DNA of 46,465 nt, taken from Planctomycetaceae bacterium (lineage in GTDB: Bacteria > Planctomycetota > Planctomycetia > Planctomycetales > Planctomycetaceae). The translations under genes were made by a program, and so were the position numbers. The notes below the pieces were generated by a model. It made no database searches. It was not told the origin of the DNA and saw only the letters and a program-made list of their open reading frames with translations. Shown here in pieces: positions 7,726-16,512 of this stretch (the first letter of the stretch is position 1; every line of letters starts with the position of its first letter). The DNA is taken from positions 1 to 46,465 of the forward strand of contig JAKFUF010000088.1 of NCBI GenBank assembly GCA_021732845.1, read 5' to 3'.

Positions 7726-8871
7726 TCAAATCGAAGTGGATTCGGGGATTCTCACCAAGACGCTTGGCGGAGAGGTTTTCAGTGAATTGGCCCAGCTTCT
7801 GCCCCAAGACAAAAACGGATCACCAAACCACCGATTGATCCCCCACCCCAGTAAGATGGACACCGGCATCAAGACGAGGGCATTCAGTAGACAAGTTCCC
7901 AGCGGCAGGTTCGGCTGCGTCTTATTGAGAATTGCCCATTCACACAGGGGGTGAAACAGATACAACGGGTAACTGATGATTCCGAGAAATATGAGCGGAC
8001 GAATGGCAAGAACACTCGCCAAGCGGCTGGTGGGAAATGCGACGACATCAAGCAGAATGGCGCCATAACTGAGCGCAAAAACTGTATGGTCAATGGGATG
8101 TCGCTGCTGTGATCTCAACGTGATCGCCCCTAGGCCCAGGAAACCTAGGACTGTGCCGCAGCGAATGACGGAGAATCGGCGCGTGATCCAAGTCCATTTC
8201 GCCCGATCTAAGCTCAAAGCACCTAAACAGACGCCGATCGCCAACCCGTCCAGGCGCGTGTGTGGAAGGACGAAGCCAGACAATCCGCCTGTGTTCATCC
8301 GTAAAGTAGAGGAGAGAGCAATGGCCAGTATTGCGAGTCCCGGCAACCAGCGCCGAGAGCTGGGTAGCAATAACACGAATGGGAAGATGAGATAGAACTG
8401 CTCCTCGATAGCCAGCGACCACAGCTGCCCCCAGGAGCCAAGACTGTTCGCCCAGGCCATCTGAAAGTTTTGAAGCATGACGAGATAGGGCCACAGCGGC
8501 TCAGGCAAGGAAACCGCTACCACCCCCGGATTCAGCCAAGCAACCACCACTGAAATCGCCAGGAATAGAAAGTAGACGGGCAATATGCGAAATGTTCGCC
8601 TGATCCAAAATCTAGTCAGCCAGCCAGTTGTTCCGATTTCCTTGAGCAGAATCCTAGTGATGAGAAAGCCTGACAGCACAAAAAACAGGTCTACGCCTGA
8701 GTAAGCGTGATGCGTCAGCTTGTAGACGTAACCCGAAATCGTATTTGCTGGAGCTCTCATATTGCAAACTATGAAGTGCCACCAGAGCACCATCAAAATG
8801 GCAATTCCCCGCAGACCATCCAACGCTGGAATATGAGCAGCGCGCTGCGGGAGTTGTGTTATGGTGTCCAA
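7726..8871 (-). CDS. Membrane acyltransferase (acyltransferase 3, OafA/NolL type)
   Basis: A 381-residue integral membrane protein of the acyltransferase-3 family. The hallmark N-terminus IPALDGLRGIAILMVLWWHF carries the R/H positions needed for acyl transfer. It is followed by GVDLFFVLSGFLITRIL and WSLAIEEQFYLIFP, the other family motifs. About ten hydrophobic segments follow. Enzymes of this group O-acetylate (or otherwise acylate) sugars of O-antigens, capsules and lipopolysaccharides, taking the acyl group from cytoplasmic acyl-CoA across the membrane. Here it probably decorates the locus polysaccharide. The reading frame opens with TTG at 8871; no better ATG precedes the conserved DGLRG block. 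It sits between two paralogous GT genes. Confidence 0.88.
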   Translation of the reverse strand: MDTITQLPQRAAHIPALDGLRGIAILMVLWWHFIVCNMRAPANTISGYVYKLTHHAYSGVDLFFVLSGFLITRILLKEIGTTGWLTRFWIRRTFRILPVYFLFLAISVVVAWLNPGVVAVSLPEPLWPYLVMLQNFQMAWANSLGSWGQLWSLAIEEQFYLIFPFVLLLPSSRRWLPGLAILAIALSSTLRMNTGGLSGFVLPHTRLDGLAIGVCLGALSLDRAKWTWITRRFSVIRCGTVLGFLGLGAITLRSQQRHPIDHTVFALSYGAILLDVVAFPTSRLASVLAIRPLIFLGIISYPLYLFHPLCEWAILNKTQPNLPLGTCLLNALVLMPVSILLGWGINRWFGDPFLSWGRSWANSLKTSPPSVLVRIPESTSI

Positions 8872-8911
8872 TTCGTTCTAGGCGTTCATGTGATCAAGCT
8901 TTGAGTGGGTC

Positions 8912-10177
8912 TCAGGTGAGGGAATCTTCATTCCGGCAAGCGATTAGTCCAGACTTCAGCACTTGGTGAATCTGTTCGGGGTTCAAGGGGCCGGTTGCCG
9001 CAGCCAATGCGCCTTCGCAAAGACGTTGCCAGGCGGCCTCGTCCTGTGAGATCTCTATGATTCTTTGCACGACAGCCGCAGGATCGTCCGTCTCGATGGC
9101 GATCCCTGCCGCATACTTCTTGACGAAAAGACAGGCGGAACAGTAGGCCGGTCCCCAGATAAACATGGGCCTGGCCCAGGGAACATAATCACCACACTTG
9201 GTGGTGAAACTAGTTGTCATGAACGTGAATTGTTCAGGTTCAAAGCTCATGACCGACAGGAACGCATCAGCCTCTGCAAGTTCCAGCCGTAATTGCTCAA
9301 AGGGGAGAAATCCGCGATAGATTCCCGCCTGCTCCAGTTGCCGTTGCTCTTGGGCGGACCAGTCCGGAGCGCTGGTGAAAATCCGAAAGTCGATGCGCGG
9401 ATTGTTCTGGACTACTCGCGCCAGTCGAAGCAGCATGCGCCCGTAGGCCCCTGAGGCATTCCCGGTGTAAACGAGCTTGATGGCACCGCGCGGAGATGGT
9501 TGAACTTCGTGAGGAATGATTGATCCGGTTGTATCCGGAACCGGGTACAGCACATCTCCCCGGCATTCGGGGGTAAACCACGCCCGCATCCCCTCGCTGG
9601 TGTGAAAGACCACATCCGCACGGGAATTGAGAAAGCGGTAGCAATTTAGAAGGAACTGACGGACACCCGGATACGGACGAGCCTTTTGTTCACTGAAGAG
9701 CGAGACGGCAAACAAGTCCTGGAAGTTGACCGCTAGGGGGATCTTCAGCTGGCGGGACAGCTGCCAAGCCAGCCCCATGTGGAAGTCGTCGGCCACGGTG
9801 AAGATAACATCGGGCTGGAAATCCCGGGCGAAAGGAATCAGTCCGGCGGGGAGTCCCCACCAGTTGAACAGATATTCCAGGTTGTTCGCCAAGCGGTGCG
9901 CACCACACCGTCGTAGAACCCGCAGAGGGAGGTTGCGGCGAATCTGAAAGTGCGGGACATCCTCGGGACATTCATTGCGAACGGTCGCCACTGTTAACTC
10001 AAAGTCGTCTCGCAAAATGAAATGCCGACGCATTGCCAAGCAGCCGCCACCCGAGCGTTCTATCGGGATGAGCGCCGACAACAACAGCACACGCAGCTTG
10101 CGTGCGGGGGTGTTCACTGTGGCAGATGATACCGAATCAACCACTGAAGCCACAGGGTTCAAGTCTACCAGCTCCAT
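8912..10177 (-). CDS. GT4-like (GT-B fold) glycosyltransferase
   Basis: A 421-residue protein from ATG at 10177. The N-terminal domain has LRVLLLSALIPIERSGGGCLAMRRH, then DVIFTVADDFHMGLAWQLSRQLKIPLAVNFQDLF, equivalent to the VTIFHDWW region of the gene at 6345-7592. The donor domain has AFLSVMSFEPEQFTFMTTSFTTK followed by MFIWGPAYCSACL, again matching that gene, so the pair arose by duplication. Presumed cytoplasmic, adding a sugar to the lipid-linked glycan. It begins 36 bp after the stop of the GT-D-like gene in transcription order and ends 40 bp before the acyltransferase start, so the three are likely cotranscribed. Donor specificity cannot be read from the sequence. Confidence 0.8.
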   Translation of the reverse strand: MELVDLNPVASVVDSVSSATVNTPARKLRVLLLSALIPIERSGGGCLAMRRHFILRDDFELTVATVRNECPEDVPHFQIRRNLPLRVLRRCGAHRLANNLEYLFNWWGLPAGLIPFARDFQPDVIFTVADDFHMGLAWQLSRQLKIPLAVNFQDLFAVSLFSEQKARPYPGVRQFLLNCYRFLNSRADVVFHTSEGMRAWFTPECRGDVLYPVPDTTGSIIPHEVQPSPRGAIKLVYTGNASGAYGRMLLRLARVVQNNPRIDFRIFTSAPDWSAQEQRQLEQAGIYRGFLPFEQLRLELAEADAFLSVMSFEPEQFTFMTTSFTTKCGDYVPWARPMFIWGPAYCSACLFVKKYAAGIAIETDDPAAVVQRIIEISQDEAAWQRLCEGALAAATGPLNPEQIHQVLKSGLIACRNEDSLT

Positions 10178-10213
10178 GTGTTCTTCAGGGAATGCTGTCC
10201 GGAGTGATCAATA

Positions 10214-11455
10214 TCACTTTCGCCAATCACGAAGGAAACGCAAAGCATCGGCGAATCTAGCTTTCCACCGGAACATCCGGTAGTACCGCCGTCCTTCCGC
10301 AGTGAGATTCCGCTGTCCGCAGTAATGAAGAAAGTTCAGGCGCTCGGTTCTGCAAGCTACATTCCGACCAAACATTCCCGAGTATCTGCGCAGGTAAATT
10401 TCGAGCGATTCATGAAAATCCTGCGCCTGCTCTTCCGAGAGGGAATGACCTTCTCCGGTGCTGGTCCAGCCAATGACCCGCGGTTGCAGTTCCTGGATCA
10501 ATTGTGCATGAGACTTGGCAAGCAACGCTTCGGGCGGCAACTCCTGAAAGGCACACTCCAGCGCATCCATATAAACGCTGAACGGAACGCGGTAGTAAAA
10601 CGGTGAGTGCGTCGCCCGTGCGGCGGCATGCCCATCGCTTCCGCTGAAGGTAAGTCCCCGCAGCATGGCACCGAAATCGATGGTTCGAATTCCGCACTCT
10701 CGTGAGAGTTCTACACCGATGATCTTTGCCGCACCTCCGAGCGAGAGGAACAGCGTGTCAATGCCGGTCTGAGCCACGAACTCCCGCAAATCTTCCTTAA
10801 TCTGGTCGAGATCCGCGTCGAGAGTTCGTCCGTCGTTGCGAATCTGATGGAAATACCGTTCATCTTCCGGATTCCAATAATTCCGGGAAGCTGAGAGAAA
10901 TTGCTGGTCTTGCAGGAGACATTCCAGAAGCCGCGACTCGGCACCTGCAAATCCGACCTTATGCCGGCTGCAATATTGTTTGAATTCAGTTTCCACCCAG
11001 GTGAGCAGCAGATACGAAGTCTCCGCATCCGGGTTGCAGTGCTGCTCCGCTCGCCTTTCCAGTTCCAGGCGCGGCAGCAGATCCCCTACGGGCCACAGTC
11101 GCTGATGAAAGTCAACATAATCCGCCGATTTGAACGCCTCCGCCATCCTCGGTGCGTGGCGCATCCCAATTCCGGGGGATCCACGTGGCTGGGTTCCGTT
11201 GATGGCCGACACGGCGAGTGCGCCAAATGGATCCGAAATGCCGTCCTGCAACGCAAGCAGCATCCCCAAGTCCATATCGCCAAGACGGATGAATGAAAAG
11301 TCCTTCCGGGATTCCAGCAACCGTGTCAAACGCAGCGCCTCGTGAATGCGAGACTCCATCTCGGTGGGCTTTGCCCCAAGCGCAGTGGGCGGTGAGATAC
11401 CTGCAACAGAAGCCAAAAGCTGCTCATAGTAGGATGCTGGCTGTCCGCTATTCAT
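10214..11455 (-). CDS. Probable GT-D-fold glycosyltransferase (DUF1792-like)
   Basis: A 413-residue soluble protein. Two segments recall the GT-D fold first described for streptococcal DUF1792 enzymes. One is FSFIRLGDMDLGMLLALQ near residue 53, matching the family's 'xxRxGDGE' nucleotide-binding motif with D-M-D in place of D-G-E. The other is LFLSLGGAAKIIGVELSRECGIRTIDFGAML around residue 236, matching its 'xxxAxGPxAxxLAxxLxxxGxxAxDxGH' motif. The middle (SADYVDFHQRLWPVG, YWNPEDERYF) and the C-terminal 120 residues have no features I recognise. The position inside a run of glycosyltransferase genes supports a sugar-transfer role. The assignment is from motif memory, not alignment; the proven members are shorter (about 270 residues), so the C-terminal part is an addition of unknown function. 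Confidence 0.55.
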   Translation of the reverse strand: MNSGQPASYYEQLLASVAGISPPTALGAKPTEMESRIHEALRLTRLLESRKDFSFIRLGDMDLGMLLALQDGISDPFGALAVSAINGTQPRGSPGIGMRHAPRMAEAFKSADYVDFHQRLWPVGDLLPRLELERRAEQHCNPDAETSYLLLTWVETEFKQYCSRHKVGFAGAESRLLECLLQDQQFLSASRNYWNPEDERYFHQIRNDGRTLDADLDQIKEDLREFVAQTGIDTLFLSLGGAAKIIGVELSRECGIRTIDFGAMLRGLTFSGSDGHAAARATHSPFYYRVPFSVYMDALECAFQELPPEALLAKSHAQLIQELQPRVIGWTSTGEGHSLSEEQAQDFHESLEIYLRRYSGMFGRNVACRTERLNFLHYCGQRNLTAEGRRYYRMFRWKARFADALRFLRDWRK

Positions 11456-11474
11456 GCTTCCAGCGCCCCGGTGT

Positions 11475-12239
11475 TCACTTTGAAGCAGTTTCGCGACGGT
11501 GCCGTAGCATGAGTCGTTTTATCCTAGAGAGGACCACCCGCACCGGTTGCCAAGCGTTCGTCACTGAGACTGCGAATCCAACTCTAGCGAGATATACGTG
11601 TTCCCGCAGTCCATGCTTCTTCGGATACGCATACGGAGGAGGAACGCAATCGTCGCGATCAGTATTAATTTCGGCGGAATGGTGGTAGTGAAGCACCCGA
11701 ATTGTGATATGGGGGTCGAGAATGTTGTAACCGACCTTCATAAGCTCGTGCGCAAGGCGATTGTCGCAGCCGCGGCGCCCTGGAGAAAACTCCAACCACA
11801 TTCCTTCCCTAGGAACACCCCGAATCACCCAGCAATCCTGCATGTCGTGGCGAAAGCTTTCCGACTTTCGACGGTCGACTCGCAATGGCACAAAGCTGGC
11901 GATATCTTGTCGCGTAAGACAGTACGCCTCCCCTGGACGAATGCGATTGAGCCTGTGCGTCGTGGCTGGGTCTATAAAGCAGTCAGAGTTGATGATCACG
12001 TTGATGTCATCAGCGGAGGAGTATTTCTTAATCAACCCAAAATAGTGGCCGAAGGTCGGTCGGCCAGCGAAGGCCTCGTGAATGACACGAGGATCATCAC
12101 CCACGCAGCGGTCGTCGCTAATCATAACGATTTTCGCCACGTTCTTGTCACCGAGGAGCACGGCAAAGCACGATCCAACCTCTACCGCCCGTATCGGGTT
12201 TTTGGGAACGTAATAATTGTAATAGAAGTTGATTGCCAT
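11475..12239 (-). CDS. Putative GT-A-like glycosyltransferase, uncharacterised
   Basis: A 254-residue soluble protein without a family I can name confidently. Features consistent with a GT-A sugar transferase are a beta-strand-rich start (MAINFYYNYYVPKNPIRAVEV), NVIINSDCFIDPATTHRL near residue 97 where N-S-D-C-F could stand in for a D-x-D motif, and PGRRGCDNRLAHELMKVGYNILDPHITIRVLHYHHS near residue 170. The last resembles the acceptor-side G-x-D-N...H region of some GT2/GT-A proteins. Its ATG lies five bases after the stop of the GT2 gene (TGA-TTCTC-ATG), so it is cotranscribed and probably coupled with it. The role is inferred mainly from context. Alternatively it could be a kinase or methyltransferase-like decorating enzyme, but no such motif is visible. 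Confidence 0.55.
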   Translation of the reverse strand: MAINFYYNYYVPKNPIRAVEVGSCFAVLLGDKNVAKIVMISDDRCVGDDPRVIHEAFAGRPTFGHYFGLIKKYSSADDINVIINSDCFIDPATTHRLNRIRPGEAYCLTRQDIASFVPLRVDRRKSESFRHDMQDCWVIRGVPREGMWLEFSPGRRGCDNRLAHELMKVGYNILDPHITIRVLHYHHSAEINTDRDDCVPPPYAYPKKHGLREHVYLARVGFAVSVTNAWQPVRVVLSRIKRLMLRHRRETASK

Positions 12240-12244
12240 GAGAA

Positions 12245-13192
12245 TCAGCGCATTTCTGGGGTCATAGTGACACCGCGGTTGAGTTTGATGGCCGCTATGG
12301 CGCGTTCAAGCCCCCGTTGTCGTGCATCATGAATTGCCCGGTGCTCTCTTGAGATTCGCCACCGGTGATAGGATTGAACTATCCGTTCAACAAGACCTGG
12401 CCCTTGTGCCAGGGATGGTGGGCGTCCCCGTAGCGAGGCCAGGACGTGGCTCGAAAACGTCATTTCCTCAGTCAGTCGAACCAGGTACGGCAGGGTGGTT
12501 CGATTTGGCGGTATCAGATGGCTGAGTTGGAGCCGTTGAAACCTGCCGGTGCCAAGACCAAGGTCGCAGGAGACGAATGCCAGATCCGAATCTCCGCACG
12601 AAGTCAACGCATCTCCCTTTCGGTCCAGGGAACGACGGGTCGTGTCATTCTCGCAAAGTTCCTGATACTTAATGGCAACGCTGCGACGCACGCACATTCC
12701 CGCGCCGCAGGGGCAAGCGGAAAAATTGTCGATATGATTCGACCACGTATCTCGATCAAGTTCGACAATGGCCAGCAACCACCAAAAGTCTCTGGTCCAC
12801 TCAGGCGGCGCAGCCTCAAATTCAGGCTTTATTCCGCCCCCCCACGCCCCAAGAAACGGATGGTTCCATCCAATTTCGAGCGCCTTTTCCAAATAATCTT
12901 CGCTCAGGACATTGTCGTCGTCTACAAACACAAGAAGTTCCGCCCGGGAGGACTGGATACCTTTCAGTCGAGCGGCGGTCAGCCCGAGAGTCGGTTCGCC
13001 CAGGTGGCGGCCGAAGGGATGCCAAGTGATGTCAGATTGGGATGCGACCGGGCAGGAGCTTGCATTGTCAACAAGCAGCAGTTCCCACCGGTCAACCGGC
13101 AAGGTCTGGCGCCTGAGCGCTGCCAGCACCCGGTTCAGATAGGACATCCTCGGATTGTGGGTGCAGATGACGACTGACACTTCAGGTTGCAT
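12245..13192 (-). CDS. GT2 family glycosyltransferase
   Basis: About 315 residues from ATG at 13192 (MQPEVSVVICTHNPR); an in-frame TTG at 13225 would add 11 residues but precedes the natural beta-strand. VSVVICTHNP is the canonical GT2 opening, LLLVDNASS the next conserved segment, and LLVFVDDDNVLSEDYL supplies the D-D-D metal-binding motif (near residue 87). GAWGGGIKPEF and CPCGAGMCVRRS follow the family pattern. An inverting cytoplasmic transferase probably adding one residue to the glycan. It is followed with a five-base gap by the 254-residue gene. An ISAzo13-type element lies about 110 bp upstream, so expression now depends either on read-through of that element or on a local promoter. 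Confidence 0.88.
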   Translation of the reverse strand: MQPEVSVVICTHNPRMSYLNRVLAALRRQTLPVDRWELLLVDNASSCPVASQSDITWHPFGRHLGEPTLGLTAARLKGIQSSRAELLVFVDDDNVLSEDYLEKALEIGWNHPFLGAWGGGIKPEFEAAPPEWTRDFWWLLAIVELDRDTWSNHIDNFSACPCGAGMCVRRSVAIKYQELCENDTTRRSLDRKGDALTSCGDSDLAFVSCDLGLGTGRFQRLQLSHLIPPNRTTLPYLVRLTEEMTFSSHVLASLRGRPPSLAQGPGLVERIVQSYHRWRISREHRAIHDARQRGLERAIAAIKLNRGVTMTPEMR

Positions 13193-13303
13193 CGAAGGTT
13201 GCAAAGCAGTTCCATTCCGATTCAAAGCATCGCGCGTGGCACGCTTCCATGAGCCTAGCTGAAGAACCCATCTAAATCGACCTAAGGATCGGATCGGAAA
13301 TAA

Positions 13304-14415
13304 CTACCGCAATTGTGGGGTTGCGACGTAGTTCCACTTGGGGAGCAGGATGTCGAAGGCCAGGGGGATGTTCTCCTTGAAGTCTTGCGCCACCTTGCGG
13401 CCTGTTTCGTAGAGTCCGCTCAGGACGTTGACGGTTGCCGTGAGGCCGGTGCGGGTCGAGGTTTTTTTCATCAGGCGGACGACGGTTTCCAGCGTGTCGA
13501 ACAGCAGCCCGCGGCAGGCGCGGCCGACATGCGGAAAAAACCGCCGCTCAATTGGATTGTACTTGGAGCAGTAGCTTGGATAGTGAGCCACGCGGATGGT
13601 GAGCTGCAGGTCGCTGGCGAGACGCTGCAGGTCTTCCTTGAACAAATACTGGCTGGCGGAGTTGCTGCCGCCACAGTCACAGTGCCACAGGATCGACGTG
13701 GCGCCCGGCCAGGCCCATTTGCCAATGTTGCGCCAATACCAGCGGAAGCTGTCGCAGGCGAAGGCGCCGGTGTCGTGGTCCAGGCCGATGTTGAGATGGC
13801 CGCGGTTGTTGAAGTAGTCATAGATGCCGTGGGGGATCACCACGCCGGTGGCCCAGCCGGGGAAGTCATGATCGAAGGCGAAGAAGGGCGATTCTGTCCG
13901 CACACGTCCCTCGCGGTAGAGTTGTCCAAGGTGCTCCTTGGCCTTGGTGTCGATGGAAAACACGGGATTGTTCGCGAGCCTGTGCTCTTCAAGAAGTTCC
14001 TTGATCCGGCAAAACTGCGCGTCACGGTCGGGCGAGACGCCGCCAGCCAGGGACTTCTCGATCTTCCGGCATCCCATCCCCAGCGATTCCAGCCACTCCC
14101 GCACTGTCGGCGCCGACACGGGCGTCCCCAGGTGGGTCACCATGTCCGCCATTGTCTGAGGCGAAAGATCCGTGAACAGGGTCTCCGGCTCGTCCGGGTC
14201 GCCCGCGGTCCGGACCTCCAGCAACCCTGTCAGGTTTTCCTCAAGCTGCGGATCGGCGGCAATCTTTTTTTTCGACCTGCGCCCGGCCGCCGGATGCGGT
14301 CTCCGGCCGGATCATTCGGCAGATCGTCCAGTTCCGCGAGCCCGTTCTCAATCGTACGCCTCGAACACCCCAGAACACCCGCGATGATCTGGTATTGGAG
14401 AATTTCAAGATCCAT
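13304..14415 (-). pseudogene. ISAzo13-family transposase, split by a frameshift and N-terminally short
   Basis: Two overlapping frames together make one ISAzo13-type transposase. Codons 14415-14266 give the N-terminal HTH part (IIAGVLGCSRRTIENGLAELDD, then RIRRPGAGRKK). The frame then changes by -1 at a T8 run on the plus strand (14265-14272; A8 in the transcript), after which it continues IAADPQLEENLTGLLEV...GDPDEP and the DDE domain: SIDTKAKE, then HDFPGWATGVVIPHGIYD, IGLDHDTGAFA, WHCDCGGSNSAS and KYNPIERRFF. The catalytic region looks complete. The A8 tract could be a programmed -1 slip site or a decayed mutation. About 30-40 N-terminal residues usual in the family are missing: upstream sequence is an unrelated IS630 remnant on the other strand. 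The 3' end near 13284-13303 (GGATCGGATCGGAAATAAC) is a likely terminal repeat. Confidence 0.75.
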
Positions 14416-14576
14416 GGCAGCAAGGCCGTCCGGGTGGCCCAGGCCGGATGGGGTGACAAGGCCAACTGCGCTTCCTGCCACCCAACCACAAGACGATGGA
14501 CGAACTGCTGGATCACGTCCGTGCCTACCTGCACGCACGACGCCCCACAGGTAAGCACCAGATGATCGGAGCATGA
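14407..14576 (+). pseudogene. IS630-family transposase remnant (C-terminal end)
   Basis: Plus-strand coding traces: KIHGSKAVRVAQAGWGDKA (14407-14463), then, after a frame change, QLRFLPPN joined directly to HKTMDELLDHVRAYLHARR and a stop at 14576. In intact planctomycete IS630 transposases, as I recall them, FLPPY is followed by a P-x-x-N-x-IERxW-x-x-LH-x-x-V-x-RNH segment holding the last catalytic Glu before a 'CKTMxELL..V..YL' tail. That middle segment is deleted here. The remnant begins where the ISAzo13 N-terminal frame ends, marking a recombination junction. Confidence 0.5.
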
Positions 14577-14619
14577 ATCGCGCCCCGAAATCTTGCAAGG
14601 CTATTTGGCTGGCCGACCA

Positions 14620-15414
14620 TCAACCGCGACTTGTCGGTGTCCGGGTCGACTTTGCTTTCATTCCAGTCATGTTACACCAGCTGCGGTACGCCTTTACAAT
14701 AAACTTCCAGTAAATAAATGGTAGACGACTGTTTCGAAAGAACTCTTCGCGTACCCTCATCAAATTTTCGCCGCTCTCATTCCGCCTATTGCCTTTCTGC
14801 TCTTCGTAACAGCGAAATATACCAATCTGTCTGTTTAGCTGAAAGGTATTTCCCAATCTAGAGAGCCTCAGAAACCAATCAAAGTCCATTGAGAAGTGGA
14901 GATCCTCACGCAAACAACCCACTCGTTCATGTAGAGAGCGTCTCCAAAAACAACATTCTTGCGGAGGATAAAACAAGAAGGCGAGCATGTCATAAAAACA
15001 GTTATGAAAATCAAAGTTCTCATGTGCAATCGCCTGTCCGTCTTTATCTATTACCAGACGCTGTCCGATGAGCAGGTCGATTTTTGACCGCCTTCGAAAC
15101 GTTTCTGCAATTATCGCAAGCGAACCATCAGCAAGCATATCGTCAGAATTTACCCAACCGAGAATCTCGCCCGTCGCCATCGAAAACCCCTTATTGATGG
15201 CATGACTTTGTCCGCGATCGGTCTCGCTTACCCAATAGGTAATACGATCGTCGTATCTCTTAAGGATGTCGATCGACCCATCCGTACTCCCACCATCGAT
15301 CACAAAATATTCTAGATTTGAGTATCCCTGCGACAAAACGCTTCTTACGCAGTCTTCTAAGTATGCGGCCTGATTGAAAGATGGCGTGACAATCGTAATT
15401 CGATTCACTGACAT
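14620..15414 (-). CDS. GT2 family glycosyltransferase
   Basis: About 264 residues from ATG at 15414 (MSVNRITIVTPSFNQ); a TTG- or ATG-initiated extension upstream has no family character. It has the full GT2 A-fold set: ITIVTPSFNQAAYLEDCVRSVLSQGY, YFVIDGGSTDGSIDIL, WVSETDRGQSHAINKGF and ILGWVNSDDML with the N-S-D-D metal site near residue 94. ECCFWRRSL and FSMDFDWFLRL follow the usual acceptor-side layout. It probably transfers one hexose-type residue in the cytoplasm. The C-terminus (SKSTRTPTSRG-like, basic) runs to within 45 bp of the IS630 remnant, so its last residues may derive from insertion-related rearrangement. About 220 bp without a gene separate it from the DUF115 gene upstream. Confidence 0.87.
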   Translation of the reverse strand: MSVNRITIVTPSFNQAAYLEDCVRSVLSQGYSNLEYFVIDGGSTDGSIDILKRYDDRITYWVSETDRGQSHAINKGFSMATGEILGWVNSDDMLADGSLAIIAETFRRRSKIDLLIGQRLVIDKDGQAIAHENFDFHNCFYDMLAFLFYPPQECCFWRRSLHERVGCLREDLHFSMDFDWFLRLSRLGNTFQLNRQIGIFRCYEEQKGNRRNESGENLMRVREEFFRNSRLPFIYWKFIVKAYRSWCNMTGMKAKSTRTPTSRG

Positions 15415-15636
15415 AGCGCAATAAGCCAGCAGTTGCACAACACATCGTCGAGGCTGAACCGATTTAGTCGATTTCGATGACCAACTGCAACCAAGTCAAT
15501 GCTCGCATTTCCGGGAATGCTACACATAAGAATGCACTATCCAACGAATAAGCCGGATTCGAACCCTTAAGCAACAGTCAATAAGTCGCGCGTGACTGTA
15601 ACTGGGTTGTGGGCTTTGACGTGGTCCGGCGAATAC

Positions 15637-16491
15637 CTACTTCCCAAAAACCGACAGATAATCTATCCGCGGGAACACCTCCAACATTCCTCCAACGGTT
15701 GCGTTGAAAATCTCAACATTCAGCGTTTCGCAAACGCGTTTTACAGCTTGGTAGTGGGAGATCATTTTCTCTGGATGAGGAGAATGCCACATGCTTCCAG
15801 CCCCAAAATATGCCGGATCAAAGTGATTTGGATCGTCATTCGCAACGGACGTCAAAAGCTCCCCCTCGAGCCCATCAATTTTGGTCGAATCGGGGATTAC
15901 GTACTTTGTGTCACAGCCGATAAGGTAAATTGGATTGAACCCCATGTAGACAGCTAGCTGCAGGGCAGTAATTGTCACCGTACGGGGGTGGACAACATAT
16001 GACGCACAGTCCTTTGAAAATACACGAGCCGGGAAAATGGATTCGTCGACCAACTCTTCGTCGAACCAACTTACGTTTCTGGCATCATCGAGTAGCTGCT
16101 GATTTCGAAATTCCAAAGGCCAGAAAAACTCTGTCCCCGGCAACATCTGTGGTAATGAACGCAATTCGGCTGCTATATCCGGCACGACTCTTCGATCTAC
16201 CGCGGTATAGAAATCAGGTCGCCAGCTAATTCGATCAAAGAGTAAATATGCGCGGTTCGAAGCCCACACATACTCCTTAGAGAACAGCTCCAAGTCCATT
16301 TGGTTTAGACTTGGCCCATTCCCCATCACAATGCAGCGATTGCCCTGGTACCTCCCTTTGAAGCGTTGAATCGGCGCAACGAGCCGAGCAGCCGCGGATT
16401 GCCTTTGCCTGCGAAGGAAAGATGCACGGGCCTTTTGGCACAAACTGTAGACTGCCGTGGGAAGAATCGCCTTGGCGACTGCTTTGAACAT
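15637..16491 (-). CDS. DUF115 / MptE-like protein (possible glycosyltransferase)
   Basis: About 284 residues from ATG at 16491; an in-frame TTG at 16497 is less likely. RCIVMGNGPSLNQMDLELF near residue 50 is the G-N-G-P-S-L motif of the DUF115 / 6-hydroxymethylpterin diphosphokinase MptE-like family. Bacterial members occur in motility-accessory (Maf-type) and surface-glycan loci and resemble sialyltransferase-type GT-A folds. TVTITALQLAVYMGFNPIYLIGCD near residue 175 is the second conserved block, and SHYQAVKRVCE a third. A cytidylyltransferase gene nearby upstream fits transfer of a CMP-activated sugar. Before IS insertion its ATG would have lain two bases after the dehydrogenase stop (TGACAATG); now the IS separates it from that operon by over 900 bp. 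Confidence 0.72.
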   Translation of the reverse strand: MFKAVAKAILPTAVYSLCQKARASFLRRQRQSAAARLVAPIQRFKGRYQGNRCIVMGNGPSLNQMDLELFSKEYVWASNRAYLLFDRISWRPDFYTAVDRRVVPDIAAELRSLPQMLPGTEFFWPLEFRNQQLLDDARNVSWFDEELVDESIFPARVFSKDCASYVVHPRTVTITALQLAVYMGFNPIYLIGCDTKYVIPDSTKIDGLEGELLTSVANDDPNHFDPAYFGAGSMWHSPHPEKMISHYQAVKRVCETLNVEIFNATVGGMLEVFPRIDYLSVFGK

Positions 16492-16512
16492 TGTCAATCC
16501 TGTCTGAGCCTA

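Noticed and set aside
13313-14554. A 413-codon plus-strand frame
   Set aside because: Antisense shadow of the ISAzo13 transposase, whose DDE motifs are clear on the other strand.
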